The notes under the pieces: model-generated
The model's input: the letters and a program-made list of their open reading frames with translations, nothing else
The model's database searches: none
What the model was told of the DNA's origin: nothing
Shown here: piece by piece, positions 26,074 through 35,757 of the stretch
Position numbering within the stretch: position 1 is the stretch's first letter
How the letters are laid out: each line of letters opens with the position of its first letter
Assembly: GCA_023421505.1 (NCBI GenBank)
Contig: JAEZTJ010000079.1
Coordinates: 96,710-160,709, forward strand
Reading direction: 5' to 3'
DNA length: 64,000 bases
Source: Bacillota bacterium
Lineage (GTDB): Bacteria; Bacillota; Clostridia; Lachnospirales; Lachnospiraceae
Position numbers and translations under genes: made by a program

Positions 26074-27276
26074 ATGAATATAGGTTTATTTTCGGAGACC
26101 TATTATCCCGAAATTAACGGAGTGGCGACCTCTGTATATACACTAAAAAATGAGCTGGAAAAAAGGGGACATAATGTTTATGTTTTTACTACCTCTACGC
26201 CAGGAGCACCGGAGCATGAGCATAATGTTTTCCGAGTTCCGAGTATACCCTTTATATTTATTACAGAGCGTAGAGTTGGTCTATTCTATCAGCCTAGACT
26301 TGCACATGTTATAAAGAAGCTGAATCTGGATATTATCCATACGCATACAGAATTTTCACTTGGTATATTTGGCAGGATTATGGCTAGGGAGTTAAGACTT
26401 CCGATTGTACACACTTACCATACGATATACGAGGATTATACCCATTACCTTACTAGATTTAAGGCACTGGATCGCAGAGCAAAAGCATTTGCGAGAATCT
26501 ATTCTAAGGTATGCTGTAATACGGTGGAACAGGTAATTGTACCGACGGAAAAGACCAAGGATCTGCTTATGACCTACAGCGTTCATAAGGACATATCCGT
26601 AATACCTACCGGAATTGATTTAAGTAAATTTAATCCGGAAAATTACAAAGAGGATGAGGTAGCTTCCTTAAAACAAAGATATCAAATTGATCAATCGGAC
26701 AAGGTACTCATCTATATCGGCAGAGTGTCACAGGAGAAAAATATCGAAGAGATTATTAGAGCAATGCCTGATTATATGAATAGAAGAAAGTCTGTTAAAT
26801 TTATTATTGTTGGCAGCGGACCGGCGCTTGAGAAGCTGAAAGATATGGTTAAGCAGTCAGGTCTGGAGGAAGGCTTTGTATTTACCGGTTCACAGCCTTG
26901 GGATACAATCGGTTTATTCTATCAGTTAGGGGATGTTTTTGTCAGTGCCTCACAAAGCGAGACGCAGGGCCTCACCTATATAGAGGCAATGGCATCCGGA
27001 CTTCCGGTGGTTGCTAAAAAAGATAAATGTCTGGAGGATATTCTTGAGCAGGGCAGTAACGGATATGCCTTTACGAATAGGGAAGAGCTGTATTATGGAC
27101 TGGATCAGATCTTATTCGAGGATAAGCTAACTAACTATAGTACGAACGCATTAAAAAAAGTAGAAAAATATTCTACACAGGAATTTGCCTATCAGGTAGA
27201 GAAGATCTATAGACAAGTAGTCTCCAGGGATAATGTATATTGCAGAAGAGTGATCTATGATACAAAGAAAATCTAA
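26074..27276 (+). CDS. Glycosyltransferase family 4 (diacylglycerol glucosyltransferase-like)
   Basis: 400-residue GT-B fold enzyme. The N-terminal motif is NIGLFSETYYPEINGVATSV and YTLKNELEKRGHNVYVFTT; the acceptor side has DIIHTHTEFSLGIFGR and HTYHTIYEDY; the donor site has YIGRVSQEKNIEEIIRA and the E-x7-E type FVSASQSETQGLTYIEAMAS. This pattern matches UDP-sugar:1,2-diacylglycerol glycosyltransferases that make membrane glycolipids, though cell-wall mannosyltransferases are similar. The gene stands alone between a small membrane protein and a Cys-rich/GNAT fusion. Confidence 0.88.
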   Translation: MNIGLFSETYYPEINGVATSVYTLKNELEKRGHNVYVFTTSTPGAPEHEHNVFRVPSIPFIFITERRVGLFYQPRLAHVIKKLNLDIIHTHTEFSLGIFGRIMARELRLPIVHTYHTIYEDYTHYLTRFKALDRRAKAFARIYSKVCCNTVEQVIVPTEKTKDLLMTYSVHKDISVIPTGIDLSKFNPENYKEDEVASLKQRYQIDQSDKVLIYIGRVSQEKNIEEIIRAMPDYMNRRKSVKFIIVGSGPALEKLKDMVKQSGLEEGFVFTGSQPWDTIGLFYQLGDVFVSASQSETQGLTYIEAMASGLPVVAKKDKCLEDILEQGSNGYAFTNREELYYGLDQILFEDKLTNYSTNALKKVEKYSTQEFAYQVEKIYRQVVSRDNVYCRRVIYDTKKI

Positions 27277-27378
27277 TTATGGCCCTGAAGGCAGTGATAA
27301 ACAGAGATAGATTTTAAATAGAAGGTACGTAGGATACAATCAATATATGCGTTTTTGACGCATAAAATGGAGGTATTT

Positions 27379-28320
27379 ATGAATCAGAGGATTGAATTGG
27401 CGGAGAAGCTTTTTAAGGAAGGTTATAACTGTTCTCAATCGGTATTTGCAGCTTATAGCGAGCTTTATGGGATTGAGCTTGATACTGCATTAAAGCTTTC
27501 TGCTTCCTTTGGAGGAGGACTGGGCCGGATGAGAGAGGTGTGCGGTGCAGTATCCGGTATGTGCCTGGTAGCAGGCTTAGAGACCGGTTCCTCTAAAAAG
27601 ATGGATGCGGAAGGAAAAAAATATAATTACGAGGTAGTGCAAAAGCTGTCTGAAGAGTTCAAGGCCATAAGTGGCTCCATAATCTGCAGAGATTTGCTGG
27701 GACTCGAAAAGAAAGAAGAGATGATTGCAACGCCGCAAAAGAGAACAGAAGAATATTACAAGAAAAGGCCTTGCGTTCAGCTTGTAAAAGATGCAGCGAA
27801 GCTTATAGAAGAGGTTTTATATAAGCCTGACCTTGTTCCGGTAGAAACAGAAGAACAACTTATGAAGGTTGCGATACTGGCTGAGGAAATATGGCACGAG
27901 CATTATGATTCGATGATTGGCTGTGAGCAGGTAAACTACATGCTTGAACAATTTCAATCGCCTGCGAGGATGAAGATACAGATAGAAGAAAAAGGATATC
28001 AGTACTATTTATTGTCAACAATGGGGGGCGATGCCGGATATTTTGCCTTTCGGCTAGAAGAGAATGCAATTTTTTTAAGTAAGATCTATCTTGTAAAGAA
28101 GTACCGTGGAAGGAATTATGCAAGAAAGGTAATTGAATTTTTAGAGCAGCTTTGCAGGGAAGGTCAGCTAGAGAAGATATGGCTAACGGTTAACCGAAAT
28201 AATAGTAATAGTATAGCTGCATATGAGAAGCTAGATTTTATGAAAGCCGGATCACAGGTAGCTGATATCGGGGCAGGCTACGTAATGGATGATTTTATTA
28301 TGGAGAAGAAGCTATCATAA
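27379..28320 (+). CDS. C_GCAxxG_C_C family protein fused to a GNAT acetyltransferase
   Basis: 313 residues, two domains. Residues 1-150 carry the four-Cys pattern of the C_GCAxxG_C_C family, predicted redox or metal binding: Cys18 in GYNCSQSV, VCGAVSGMC after FGGGLGRMRE, IICRDLLG and RPCVQLVKDA. Residues about 160-313 are a GNAT fold, with the acetyl-CoA loop YLVKKYRGRNYARKVIEF and LTVNRNNSNSIAAYEKLDF. ATG 27379 is fixed by GGAGG at 27369-27373. The fusion has no obvious break, so it is probably real; the substrate is unknown. Confidence 0.85.
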   Translation: MNQRIELAEKLFKEGYNCSQSVFAAYSELYGIELDTALKLSASFGGGLGRMREVCGAVSGMCLVAGLETGSSKKMDAEGKKYNYEVVQKLSEEFKAISGSIICRDLLGLEKKEEMIATPQKRTEEYYKKRPCVQLVKDAAKLIEEVLYKPDLVPVETEEQLMKVAILAEEIWHEHYDSMIGCEQVNYMLEQFQSPARMKIQIEEKGYQYYLLSTMGGDAGYFAFRLEENAIFLSKIYLVKKYRGRNYARKVIEFLEQLCREGQLEKIWLTVNRNNSNSIAAYEKLDFMKAGSQVADIGAGYVMDDFIMEKKLS

Positions 28321-28366
28321 GGAAATAATTCCTATGTAATAAAAAATTAAGCAAAACGACAAGATT

Positions 28367-28400
28367 TTGACATTATATTGTCTTATTTTAGAATAAGACA
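28367..28400 (+). promoter_or_regulatory. Promoter with palindromic operator before the surface protein gene
   Basis: TTGACA at 28367-28372, 16-base spacer, TAGAAT at 28389-28394. A perfect 9-bp inverted repeat, TGTCTTATT (28379-28387), TTAG, AATAAGACA (28392-28400), covers the -10 and looks like a repressor site. Confidence 0.6.
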
Positions 28401-28464
28401 TTTGGGCAACCATTAATTTTATGTAGGATACCTATTCAGCGAGAAAACAGGAGGTAGGAAGAGA

Positions 28465-31029
28465 ATGAGAAAGTTTTTTAAGAGAAATTTGGCTCTATTT
28501 CTGGCAGCGATGCTTTTGGTACCGGTCTTCTGGAGTCAAAACATAGTAGCAGCTAGTGCAGCAGCATCTCCGGAATTATCAAAGACAAAGCTTGAGTTTA
28601 AGGACATTGGCGAAAAGTATGATTTGAATATTAAAAATAAGGTGGCTAAAAGTAAATATTCCTGGACCACAACCAATAAGGCGGTTGCAACAGTTGCCTC
28701 AAATGGTCTTGTTACCGCTGTTGGAAAGGGAACTGCATCGATACGATGCAAGATAACCTACTCTAATAAAAAAACAAAACTGCTTTCTTGTAGTGTAACA
28801 GTAACAGTAGCGGTACCTGCGAATGGTATCAGCATAACCAATGCTCCGCTTAAAGATGGTGCATTTCAGCTAACAATAGGAAACAGCCATGACTTTGAAA
28901 CGGCTCTGACTCCAGTGGGTACAACCGATACTACTTACTGGTATATCGATGGAGGAGATCAGGAATGTATTCGTATTGATGATGCACAGGCAGGTAAGGT
29001 AACAGCTATGAAGGCTGGTAAAGTTTCACTGAGAGTAAGAGCCTGTAAGTCAGCAACGAAGGAAGCCGCAGCATTAAGCGGTATTGATACAACTGTTATT
29101 ATAGAGGTTGTCGCACCGACTGCTACCGTAAAGACTGCTGAAATAACGAATTCGAATCAGATTACTGTTGTATTTGACAGTCCGATTCAGCAGAGTACTG
29201 TGATCGGTACGAATAACAAATTAACAGATAATATAACTATAACACCTTTAATGAATACCAAAAAGGTTATGTCAAATGATCCAGGTACTCTAGTGCCAAG
29301 CCTATCCACTGATCTTAAGACACTTACCATTACTTCAGCAAACCTATTGGAGGGTGAGTATAGAATCAGTATTTCAAGTGGTGTAAAGACAGATAAAGGG
29401 GTAGCGTTAGCGGACTTTATTAAGAATATGTCCTATGTTGATGCAATTCCTCCTTACATAACGGGCGTAGCACCGGATGATTCAGGTGTTATTGTTACCA
29501 TCACTTTCAGTGAGCCAATTGATTTTACGAACTTTAAAGTATCAGATGCACAACTCACTTCTACAAGTAGTGAGCCGGCAAATTCATTAACGATTGGCAT
29601 CTTAAATAATAAATTCAATTATATTATCAGTCAGGATAAGAAATCCTTAAGGGTTGATTTATCCGGAATTGCAGCAAATGATTTTGGTAAGGCATTTTCA
29701 GTAATTATATCTGGTATTAAGGATTTTTCAGGTAACGTTCCGACAAATGCATACTTAATTGCGAATTTGTTTACGGACAAATCTTTAAAGCCTCAGGCTC
29801 AGTTAATGACTGTTGAGAGAACCTCTTATTTAACACTGACAGCAACCTTTAACCGTGGTGTTCAGATCGGTGGTATATTGCAAATCGATGGTGGCTCTAT
29901 GATCCCGGGAATTGTTGATGTTACAGATAATAAGAAGGTTAATTACACCATGACAGAGTATGATGCAAAATTAACCGGAATTAGAAATGTATCGCTTAGC
30001 GGCTGGAAGAGCTATAATGTAGTCGCAACGGATACAACTGGCTTAATGCCGGTTACCAGAGCAGTTAACTTTGAAGTGGATAGAACGGTTCCTATGCTGA
30101 CCGGATATGAGTTTGATAATACGACAAGCATACTTACCATGAAGTATAATGAAGAGGTTAGCCTGTCTCTTGTTACAGGAGCCTTTACTGCAAGACTTGT
30201 TACGCCGTCACAATATATCACCAATGACAATAATATTATGTATACGAATGTTACCCATAATGAAGAAAAGAATATAATCAAGCTTAAACTCACTAACATG
30301 AATGTACTCGGCTTTTATTCCTTTGAATTAAAGCAGGGCTTTGTAACCGATAATTTTAAAAACTTAAGTGGTGGTTCAACAGTCACGATTAATAATTCAA
30401 ACGGAGGCACAGAGCTCCCGGGACCGTTTAGAGTAAGCCAGTCCGAAACTAATCCGAACCAGATTATACTGGAGTTTGCTAATATGCTAGATGTTGCTTC
30501 TGCTCAAAATGTCAATAATTATTCCATTACCGGTGTTACCCTGGTGTCAGCGGTAATCATGAATAATTCAAACACAGGGGCAACTGTTTATTTAAATGTG
30601 CTTGACGGTACGATTGATGTTAGCGTAGAGCGCCAGTTAAAGATTTCGGGTGTTATGGGAAGTAATGGAAGTTATTCCGCGATTACCTCATTTACTAAAT
30701 CTGTGGTTTTAAAAGATAATAAGAAGCCAATCCTTCTGGGAGATCCTGAATTCGACAGGAATGTAAGAAATGTTGTTAAGTTAAACTTCAATGAAGAGAT
30801 TAAGGGCAGTCTGACAGTAAGTGTAACCCAGATCACCAACTCCTCAACATCAGTACCGATCACAAATACGGTTACAATCAGTGATAAAGTTGCCCGGATC
30901 AATTTGTCAACCGTTCCGCCGAATGGCAGTTGGTTAAGGATTGATATAGTAAGTAATAATCTTACAGATATGAGTGGCAATCCGGTGACCTTTCCTTCTA
31001 ATACATTAGGAATTGGAGTTTATTATTAG
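28465..31029 (+). CDS. Large secreted protein with Big_2 and SbsA-type Ig-like domains
   Basis: 854 residues with a signal peptide (RNLALFLAAMLLVPVFWSQN followed by an Ala-rich cleavage region). Two bacterial Ig-like 2 repeats follow (WTTTNKAVATVASNGLVTAV and the 120-210 region with AGKVTAMKAGKVSLRVRA). After that there are at least four SbsA-like Ig repeats recognised by ITVVFDSPI, VTITFSEPI, LTMKYNEEV and VVKLNFNEEI. No LPxTG, SLH or membrane anchor is visible, so attachment may be non-covalent. It is probably a cell-surface or adhesion protein; the ligand is unknown. Confidence 0.85.
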   Translation: MRKFFKRNLALFLAAMLLVPVFWSQNIVAASAAASPELSKTKLEFKDIGEKYDLNIKNKVAKSKYSWTTTNKAVATVASNGLVTAVGKGTASIRCKITYSNKKTKLLSCSVTVTVAVPANGISITNAPLKDGAFQLTIGNSHDFETALTPVGTTDTTYWYIDGGDQECIRIDDAQAGKVTAMKAGKVSLRVRACKSATKEAAALSGIDTTVIIEVVAPTATVKTAEITNSNQITVVFDSPIQQSTVIGTNNKLTDNITITPLMNTKKVMSNDPGTLVPSLSTDLKTLTITSANLLEGEYRISISSGVKTDKGVALADFIKNMSYVDAIPPYITGVAPDDSGVIVTITFSEPIDFTNFKVSDAQLTSTSSEPANSLTIGILNNKFNYIISQDKKSLRVDLSGIAANDFGKAFSVIISGIKDFSGNVPTNAYLIANLFTDKSLKPQAQLMTVERTSYLTLTATFNRGVQIGGILQIDGGSMIPGIVDVTDNKKVNYTMTEYDAKLTGIRNVSLSGWKSYNVVATDTTGLMPVTRAVNFEVDRTVPMLTGYEFDNTTSILTMKYNEEVSLSLVTGAFTARLVTPSQYITNDNNIMYTNVTHNEEKNIIKLKLTNMNVLGFYSFELKQGFVTDNFKNLSGGSTVTINNSNGGTELPGPFRVSQSETNPNQIILEFANMLDVASAQNVNNYSITGVTLVSAVIMNNSNTGATVYLNVLDGTIDVSVERQLKISGVMGSNGSYSAITSFTKSVVLKDNKKPILLGDPEFDRNVRNVVKLNFNEEIKGSLTVSVTQITNSSTSVPITNTVTISDKVARINLSTVPPNGSWLRIDIVSNNLTDMSGNPVTFPSNTLGIGVYY

Positions 31030-31048
31030 ATAATAGGGGGACAGCGAA

Positions 31049-31438
31049 ATGTACGAATTTAAGGATGAATTTCGAACAGGAATCGAAAGCATTGATAAGG
31101 AACATGCTAGACTCTTTGAGATTGCAGATAGAGCCTATACGACTTTGATGGATGAGTTTATACCGGATAAGTATGATTATATCGTGGATATTCTGAACGA
31201 ACTGAAGGATTATGCAGCTACTCACTTTCAGCACGAGGAAGAGTATATGCTGAGTATTAATTATAAAAAGCTCTTATCTCAGAAGGTAATGCATAATGAT
31301 TTTATTGAAAAGATCTCTGGGTATGATTTAGATAAGTTAGATGAAAATCAGAAGGATTCCATTTTGGAAATTCTGGATTTTCTAAATGATTGGCTGGTAA
31401 ATCATATTATGCTGAGTGATAAACTGATAGGACAATAA
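31049..31438 (+). CDS. Bacteriohemerythrin-like protein with one ligand position altered
   Basis: 129-residue four-helix hemerythrin domain, likely an oxygen or iron-binding cytoplasmic protein. Ligands by alignment to the family: His19 (IDKEH), His59 and Glu63 (THFQHEE), His82 (MHNDF), His118 and Asp123 (NHIMLSD). The His expected four residues before His82 is Gln78 (SQKVMH). It therefore shows one missing iron ligand, which may change or abolish one iron site. It lies 19 bases after the surface protein gene and ends before a very long hairpin. Confidence 0.88.
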   Translation: MYEFKDEFRTGIESIDKEHARLFEIADRAYTTLMDEFIPDKYDYIVDILNELKDYAATHFQHEEEYMLSINYKKLLSQKVMHNDFIEKISGYDLDKLDENQKDSILEILDFLNDWLVNHIMLSDKLIGQ

Positions 31439-31470
31439 TTGCTAATATAAAGTTAGATTGCGAAATGTAG

Positions 31471-31547
31471 AAACTCCCTACTCTCGTATGGTAACAAAGA
31501 AAGCTTTTTGCTGCATTTGTTACCATACGAGAGTAGGGAGTTTTATT
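31471..31547. terminator. Terminator with a perfect 28-bp stem
   Basis: AAACTCCCTACTCTCGTATG plus eight bases (31471-31498) is the exact reverse complement of 31516-31543, with a 17-base loop. T runs follow on the plus strand. The stem is far longer than other terminators in this window and has no mismatch. Confidence 0.8.
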
Positions 31548-31800
31548 ATGCTTAATTTTTCGGAAATGATATTTAAATAGTTTACTTTATTTAAATCTTT
31601 TTGTGGTGGCTAACTTACCGGTGTTACAGGCTTAATAGAAAATATAAAATAAAAAGTCGATTTAAGGATTATTTAATAATTGACATGCTACACTCCTAAT
31701 ATGTTAAATGTATTTCCGCTCTGATAAGCGATTATAAGAATTAGATAAAACCTACTAATATAGTTTAAAAAATATATAATACAGAGCAAATCTTAATAGG

Positions 31801-31857
31801 CAATTGAGAAACCATATAGTTTTTCAATGGATACAATACTTACATTTATGAGTTTCA
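31801..31857. repeat. Inverted-repeat element family 2, copy B
   Basis: CAATTGAGAAAC, ATATAGTTTT, GGATACAATACTTACA and GAGTTTC match in order the element at 52836-52899. The right inverted repeat has decayed. It lies immediately before the ABC transporter operon. Confidence 0.6.
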
Positions 31858-31889
31858 TATTTAAAAATATTATAAAAACGGAGGATGGT

Positions 31890-34250
31890 ATGTTTATTAA
31901 AATTTTAAAAAGAGATTTTAAAAGAAAGAGAGCGATGAATACAATTTTGTTCGTATTTATGCTAACTGCCAGTATTCTTATTGCTAGTAGTACGAATCTG
32001 ATGTATTCGACCTCTACGGCAGTGGATTACTTTATACAAAAATCAAAGGTAGCTGATGTAATATCTCTGACCTTTTTTGATCAAAAAATTATTGATTCCG
32101 TAGAAAGTTGGAGCAGGAATAGCCAGATCGTAAAAGAATATGAAAAGGAAGATGCAATCTATATTGATGAGAAGAAGGTCACTGCTTCAACCGGAAAGCT
32201 GCTAAGAGATACAAGTGCTTTGGTTGTCATGACAAAGCCGGAGAAATATAATCTGATCTTTGATCTAAAAGGAAGGGACTTTTCGGTTGAGCCCTCAATG
32301 GCAGCAGTACCTGTTAGCATCCACAAAAAACTGGGTCTCGCTGTGGGTGATCGGCTTACTCTTAACATAAGTGGGTGTCAGAAGGAATTTACCGTAAGCT
32401 GTATCTATAAAGATGCTGTATTTGGCTCTGAGCTTATGGGTTATAAAAGGATTATTGTAAATAAAGACGATTTTGATGACTTGTATCAAAAATCCACGGA
32501 GGAAGAACATCTAAACCTGTGGGGGATGTCAAAAGCGGAAGGTTATCTTGATAAAGATTTAGCAAAGGATTTCTCGGACTTGTCCTTGCCGACAGAAACA
32601 ATTATGACTAAGGACGTGATTAACACCGTATATTTGTTTGATCTGGTGATGGCAGCTGATATGCTCCTTGTTAGTATATTCCTGATTTTGATATCCTTTC
32701 TTATTCTAAGATTTACAATTGTTTTTACTGTAATGGAGGATTATAAGCAGATAGGTGTGATGAAAGCAATTGGATTAAAGAGCAGAAATATTAGAATTTT
32801 ATATTCCGTTAAGTATTTTGTATTGTCCGTCATTGCAGGGATGATCGGCTTTGTTGTCAGCCTTCCGGCTTCAAAATTATTCCTCAAAAACATCAGTGAA
32901 TACATTTTACTAAAGCAGACGGGGAGAAATCTATTCATTGCACTTATAAGTGTGATTGCAGTAATCTTAATCACAATGCTTTTTTGTAACCTTACTACGG
33001 GAAAAATCAAGAAAATATCTGCGATAGATGCAATCAGGCAGGGTAGCACGGGAGAACGCTTTAAGAATACAAAGAAGCTAAGGCTTCATCGCCGTAAAAA
33101 GATGAAGCTTCCACTATTTTTATCGCTTAGTGATATTATTAGTGATTTTAGAAAATTTATTATCTTAATTATTACGTTTATTTTGGGAACTGCCATCATT
33201 ATCATACCTAATAATATTATCACAACCTTAAGCTCGGACGAAACAATAACCCTATTCGGCTTTAGTAAAAGTGATTTCTATATACGTGATAAATTTATGG
33301 GCAATCAGCAGGCAGCTGTTAGTAGAATGGAGAAGCTGCAGCGTGAGTTTAAGGCAAAGGGCTTTGATGTAAAGCTCAGAGCCGATTTGAATACGAATAG
33401 TAAGATTTATTCAGAGAATCAGGAGGATTATCTGATGGTACTTAGCCTTCAGGGAATTGGTTCCAAGACCGAGGAATTTGAATATCTGGAAGGGTACGCA
33501 CCTGTATTACTAAATGAGATTGCAGTAACCGAAAAGGTAGCAAAGGCTTTGAATATAAGCATTGGTGACAAAGTCAAATGTGAGCTTCAGAATGTAAGTA
33601 AAGAATACATAGTAACTGCCCTTTTCCAAAGCTTTAATAATATGGGGAACGATGTGCGGATGCCGGAGAAATATAAAGCAGAGGAAGGTACAACCACTAC
33701 AATCACAATATCTGGAAGCTTTATGGGTACTGAAAAAGAGAATAGAGGACAGTTTGATAAACTAAAGGAGGCATTTCCAGATCTTAGTATCAAAACAGGA
33801 AAAGAGGTTGTGAGCGCCTTTGTCGGCGATCTGACAGGCCAGATTGGATTACTTAAAAATTCAATTTTACTGTTAGTGGCAGGAATTAATTTTCTAATTA
33901 CAACACTGTTACTAAGGATGCTGATCTCTAAAGAGGTGCCGGAAATAGCGATACTAAAAAGCTTAGGTTTTCATAATCAGAGTGTGAAGGGGTGGCAGAC
34001 AATACGTCTTGGTATCATACTTGTGGTATCAATTATCTTAGGGACAGTGTTAGCCAATATAACAGGTAATATACTTTCTGCCGGTGTTTTTAAGACGATG
34101 GGTATCACCAGATTAAAGCTTATGACAGAACCGCTTCAGGTGTATTTTATTTATCCAGTGTTACTTTATCTAATAACAATGCTTGCAGTTAGATTAAGTC
34201 TTGGGCAGGTAAAGAGGACCCATGTATGGGAATTAAATAATCAGGAATAG
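31890..34250 (+). CDS. FtsX-like ABC transporter permease, duplicated FtsX core
   Basis: 786 residues. One N-terminal helix (residues about 15-35), a large extracellular domain, three helices at about 250-365, a second single helix near 420, a second extracellular domain and three C-terminal helices (about 665-775): the 4+4 layout of MacB/LolC-like permeases with two FtsX domains. FtsX landmarks are YKQIGVMKAIGLKSRNI and EVPEIAILKSLGFHNQSV. ATG 31890 is set by GGAGG at 31880-31884. With the following ATPase it should export or extract a hydrophobic or peptide ligand from the envelope. Confidence 0.88.
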   Translation: MFIKILKRDFKRKRAMNTILFVFMLTASILIASSTNLMYSTSTAVDYFIQKSKVADVISLTFFDQKIIDSVESWSRNSQIVKEYEKEDAIYIDEKKVTASTGKLLRDTSALVVMTKPEKYNLIFDLKGRDFSVEPSMAAVPVSIHKKLGLAVGDRLTLNISGCQKEFTVSCIYKDAVFGSELMGYKRIIVNKDDFDDLYQKSTEEEHLNLWGMSKAEGYLDKDLAKDFSDLSLPTETIMTKDVINTVYLFDLVMAADMLLVSIFLILISFLILRFTIVFTVMEDYKQIGVMKAIGLKSRNIRILYSVKYFVLSVIAGMIGFVVSLPASKLFLKNISEYILLKQTGRNLFIALISVIAVILITMLFCNLTTGKIKKISAIDAIRQGSTGERFKNTKKLRLHRRKKMKLPLFLSLSDIISDFRKFIILIITFILGTAIIIIPNNIITTLSSDETITLFGFSKSDFYIRDKFMGNQQAAVSRMEKLQREFKAKGFDVKLRADLNTNSKIYSENQEDYLMVLSLQGIGSKTEEFEYLEGYAPVLLNEIAVTEKVAKALNISIGDKVKCELQNVSKEYIVTALFQSFNNMGNDVRMPEKYKAEEGTTTTITISGSFMGTEKENRGQFDKLKEAFPDLSIKTGKEVVSAFVGDLTGQIGLLKNSILLLVAGINFLITTLLLRMLISKEVPEIAILKSLGFHNQSVKGWQTIRLGIILVVSIILGTVLANITGNILSAGVFKTMGITRLKLMTEPLQVYFIYPVLLYLITMLAVRLSLGQVKRTHVWELNNQE

Positions 34251-34266
34251 GAAAGGAAGAAAGAAC

Positions 34267-35040
34267 ATGAAGCAGATATTAGAGGTTAAAAATTTGTGTA
34301 AGACCTATATTGTGAATAAGAGACAGAATAATGTCCTGCGTAATATTAATTTTGACATGAAGGAGAGTGAATTTGTTGCAGTGATGGGGCCCTCCGGCTC
34401 CGGAAAATCTACCATGCTCTATACCGTAAGTGGCATGGATAAGCTTACTGCCGGTGAGATAATTTTTGATGGTAAATCCATAGGCGGGCTGTCGGATCAG
34501 AGCATGGCCGAAGTGAGATTAAATAAAATGGGCTTTGTTTTCCAACAGATGCATATGTTGAGAAATTTGTCGATTTATGATAATATCATTGTATCGGCAT
34601 ATCATTCCCTGCTAGGTAAGACGAAGGAAGGCCGGGCTAAAATCAATGAGCGTGCAATGGAGCTCATGAGAAAATTAGAGATTATCGATATTGCCGATCA
34701 TGATATTACCGAGGTATCGGGCGGACAGCTGCAAAGAGCCTGCATCTGCAGAGCTTTAATCAATAAGCCGAAGATGTTATTTGCAGATGAACCAACAGGA
34801 GCTCTTAATTCCAAGGCTTCCAAGGAAGTTATGGTGGAAATGAATAAGTTAAATAAAGAAGGTACTACAATTTTATTGGTTACCCATGATATCAAAGTGG
34901 CTGCAAGAACGGATAAGATTCTGTATATCATGGATGGGAATATTGAAGGGGAATTCACTCTGGGAAAGTTTACGTCAGAGAACAGCTTGAAGGACAGAGA
35001 GAAGGCCTTAAACGACTGGCTGCTTGATAGGGGCTGGTGA
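34267..35040 (+). CDS. ABC transporter ATP-binding protein (MacB/LolD/BceA class)
   Basis: 257 residues, all ABC motifs present: Walker A GPSGSGKST, Q-loop FVFQQMHMLRNLS, signature VSGGQLQRACICRAL, Walker B MLFADEPTGALNS and switch His in LLVTHDIKVAART. It sits 16 bases after the FtsX-type permease and is its obvious partner. A short extension beyond the core (SENSLKDREKALNDWLLDRG) ends the protein. The operon continues with a response regulator and a histidine kinase, suggesting induction by the transported or sensed compound. Confidence 0.93.
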   Translation: MKQILEVKNLCKTYIVNKRQNNVLRNINFDMKESEFVAVMGPSGSGKSTMLYTVSGMDKLTAGEIIFDGKSIGGLSDQSMAEVRLNKMGFVFQQMHMLRNLSIYDNIIVSAYHSLLGKTKEGRAKINERAMELMRKLEIIDIADHDITEVSGGQLQRACICRALINKPKMLFADEPTGALNSKASKEVMVEMNKLNKEGTTILLVTHDIKVAARTDKILYIMDGNIEGEFTLGKFTSENSLKDREKALNDWLLDRGW

Positions 35041-35076
35041 TAATAAAGCCTATATAAGACGGGATTGGGTGCAGAT

Positions 35077-35757
35077 ATGGTTGATATATTAATCATTGAG
35101 GATAATACGGAGCTTGGAACCATTCTTTGTGACTTTCTTAAAAGAGATGGTTTCTCCCACTGTCTGGTGACCAGTGGAGAGGATGGAATTACATTTTTAC
35201 AGTCAAATGCAGCAAAACTAGTGCTTCTTGATATTATGCTTCCGGGTATTGATGGCTTTGGCGTCTGTCAGCAGATACGTTCAAAAGGGAATATACCGAT
35301 TATTATCATGAGTGCCAAAGCAAATAAAGAAAGTAAGCTAGAGGGGCTAAGTCTTGGAGCTGATGACTATGTGGAAAAGCCGTTTGACATTGATATTCTA
35401 GTTGCCAAGATAAAGGCACAGCTAAGACGAACCTACGAACTGCATGACAAAGGAGCGATACTTTCAGATGGCGATTTGGCGGTTGATCTTGCAGCAACAA
35501 TTGTCTATAAGGACGGAAAACCTTTAATCATGACAATCAAGGAGTATGAGCTACTAGTTTTATTTCTGGAGAATAAAAATAAAACCCTGCAGAAAGACTT
35601 TATCTTTGACCGGATCTGGGGCGTAGACAGCTTCAGTGAGCCCTCCACTTTGACAGTACATATCAATAAGCTGCGGGAGAAAATTGAGTTAAATCCGAAA
35701 AATCCAAAACGAATCGTTACGGTATGGGGAGTAGGATATAAGTATGAAGCAGTTTAG
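35077..35757 (+). CDS. Response regulator, OmpR/PhoB family
   Basis: 226 residues. The receiver domain has the acidic pocket (IIEDN), phosphoacceptor Asp52 (VLLDIMLPG), and Lys in YVEKPFD. The C-terminal winged helix ends with TLTVHINKLREKIELNPKNP followed by VWGVGYKYE. ATG 35077 gives the usual N-terminus MVDILIIEDN; an in-frame TTG at 35065 has a site too close to use. The gene overlaps the kinase by 14 bases, so the two are translated together. Confidence 0.92.
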   Translation: MVDILIIEDNTELGTILCDFLKRDGFSHCLVTSGEDGITFLQSNAAKLVLLDIMLPGIDGFGVCQQIRSKGNIPIIIMSAKANKESKLEGLSLGADDYVEKPFDIDILVAKIKAQLRRTYELHDKGAILSDGDLAVDLAATIVYKDGKPLIMTIKEYELLVLFLENKNKTLQKDFIFDRIWGVDSFSEPSTLTVHINKLREKIELNPKNPKRIVTVWGVGYKYEAV

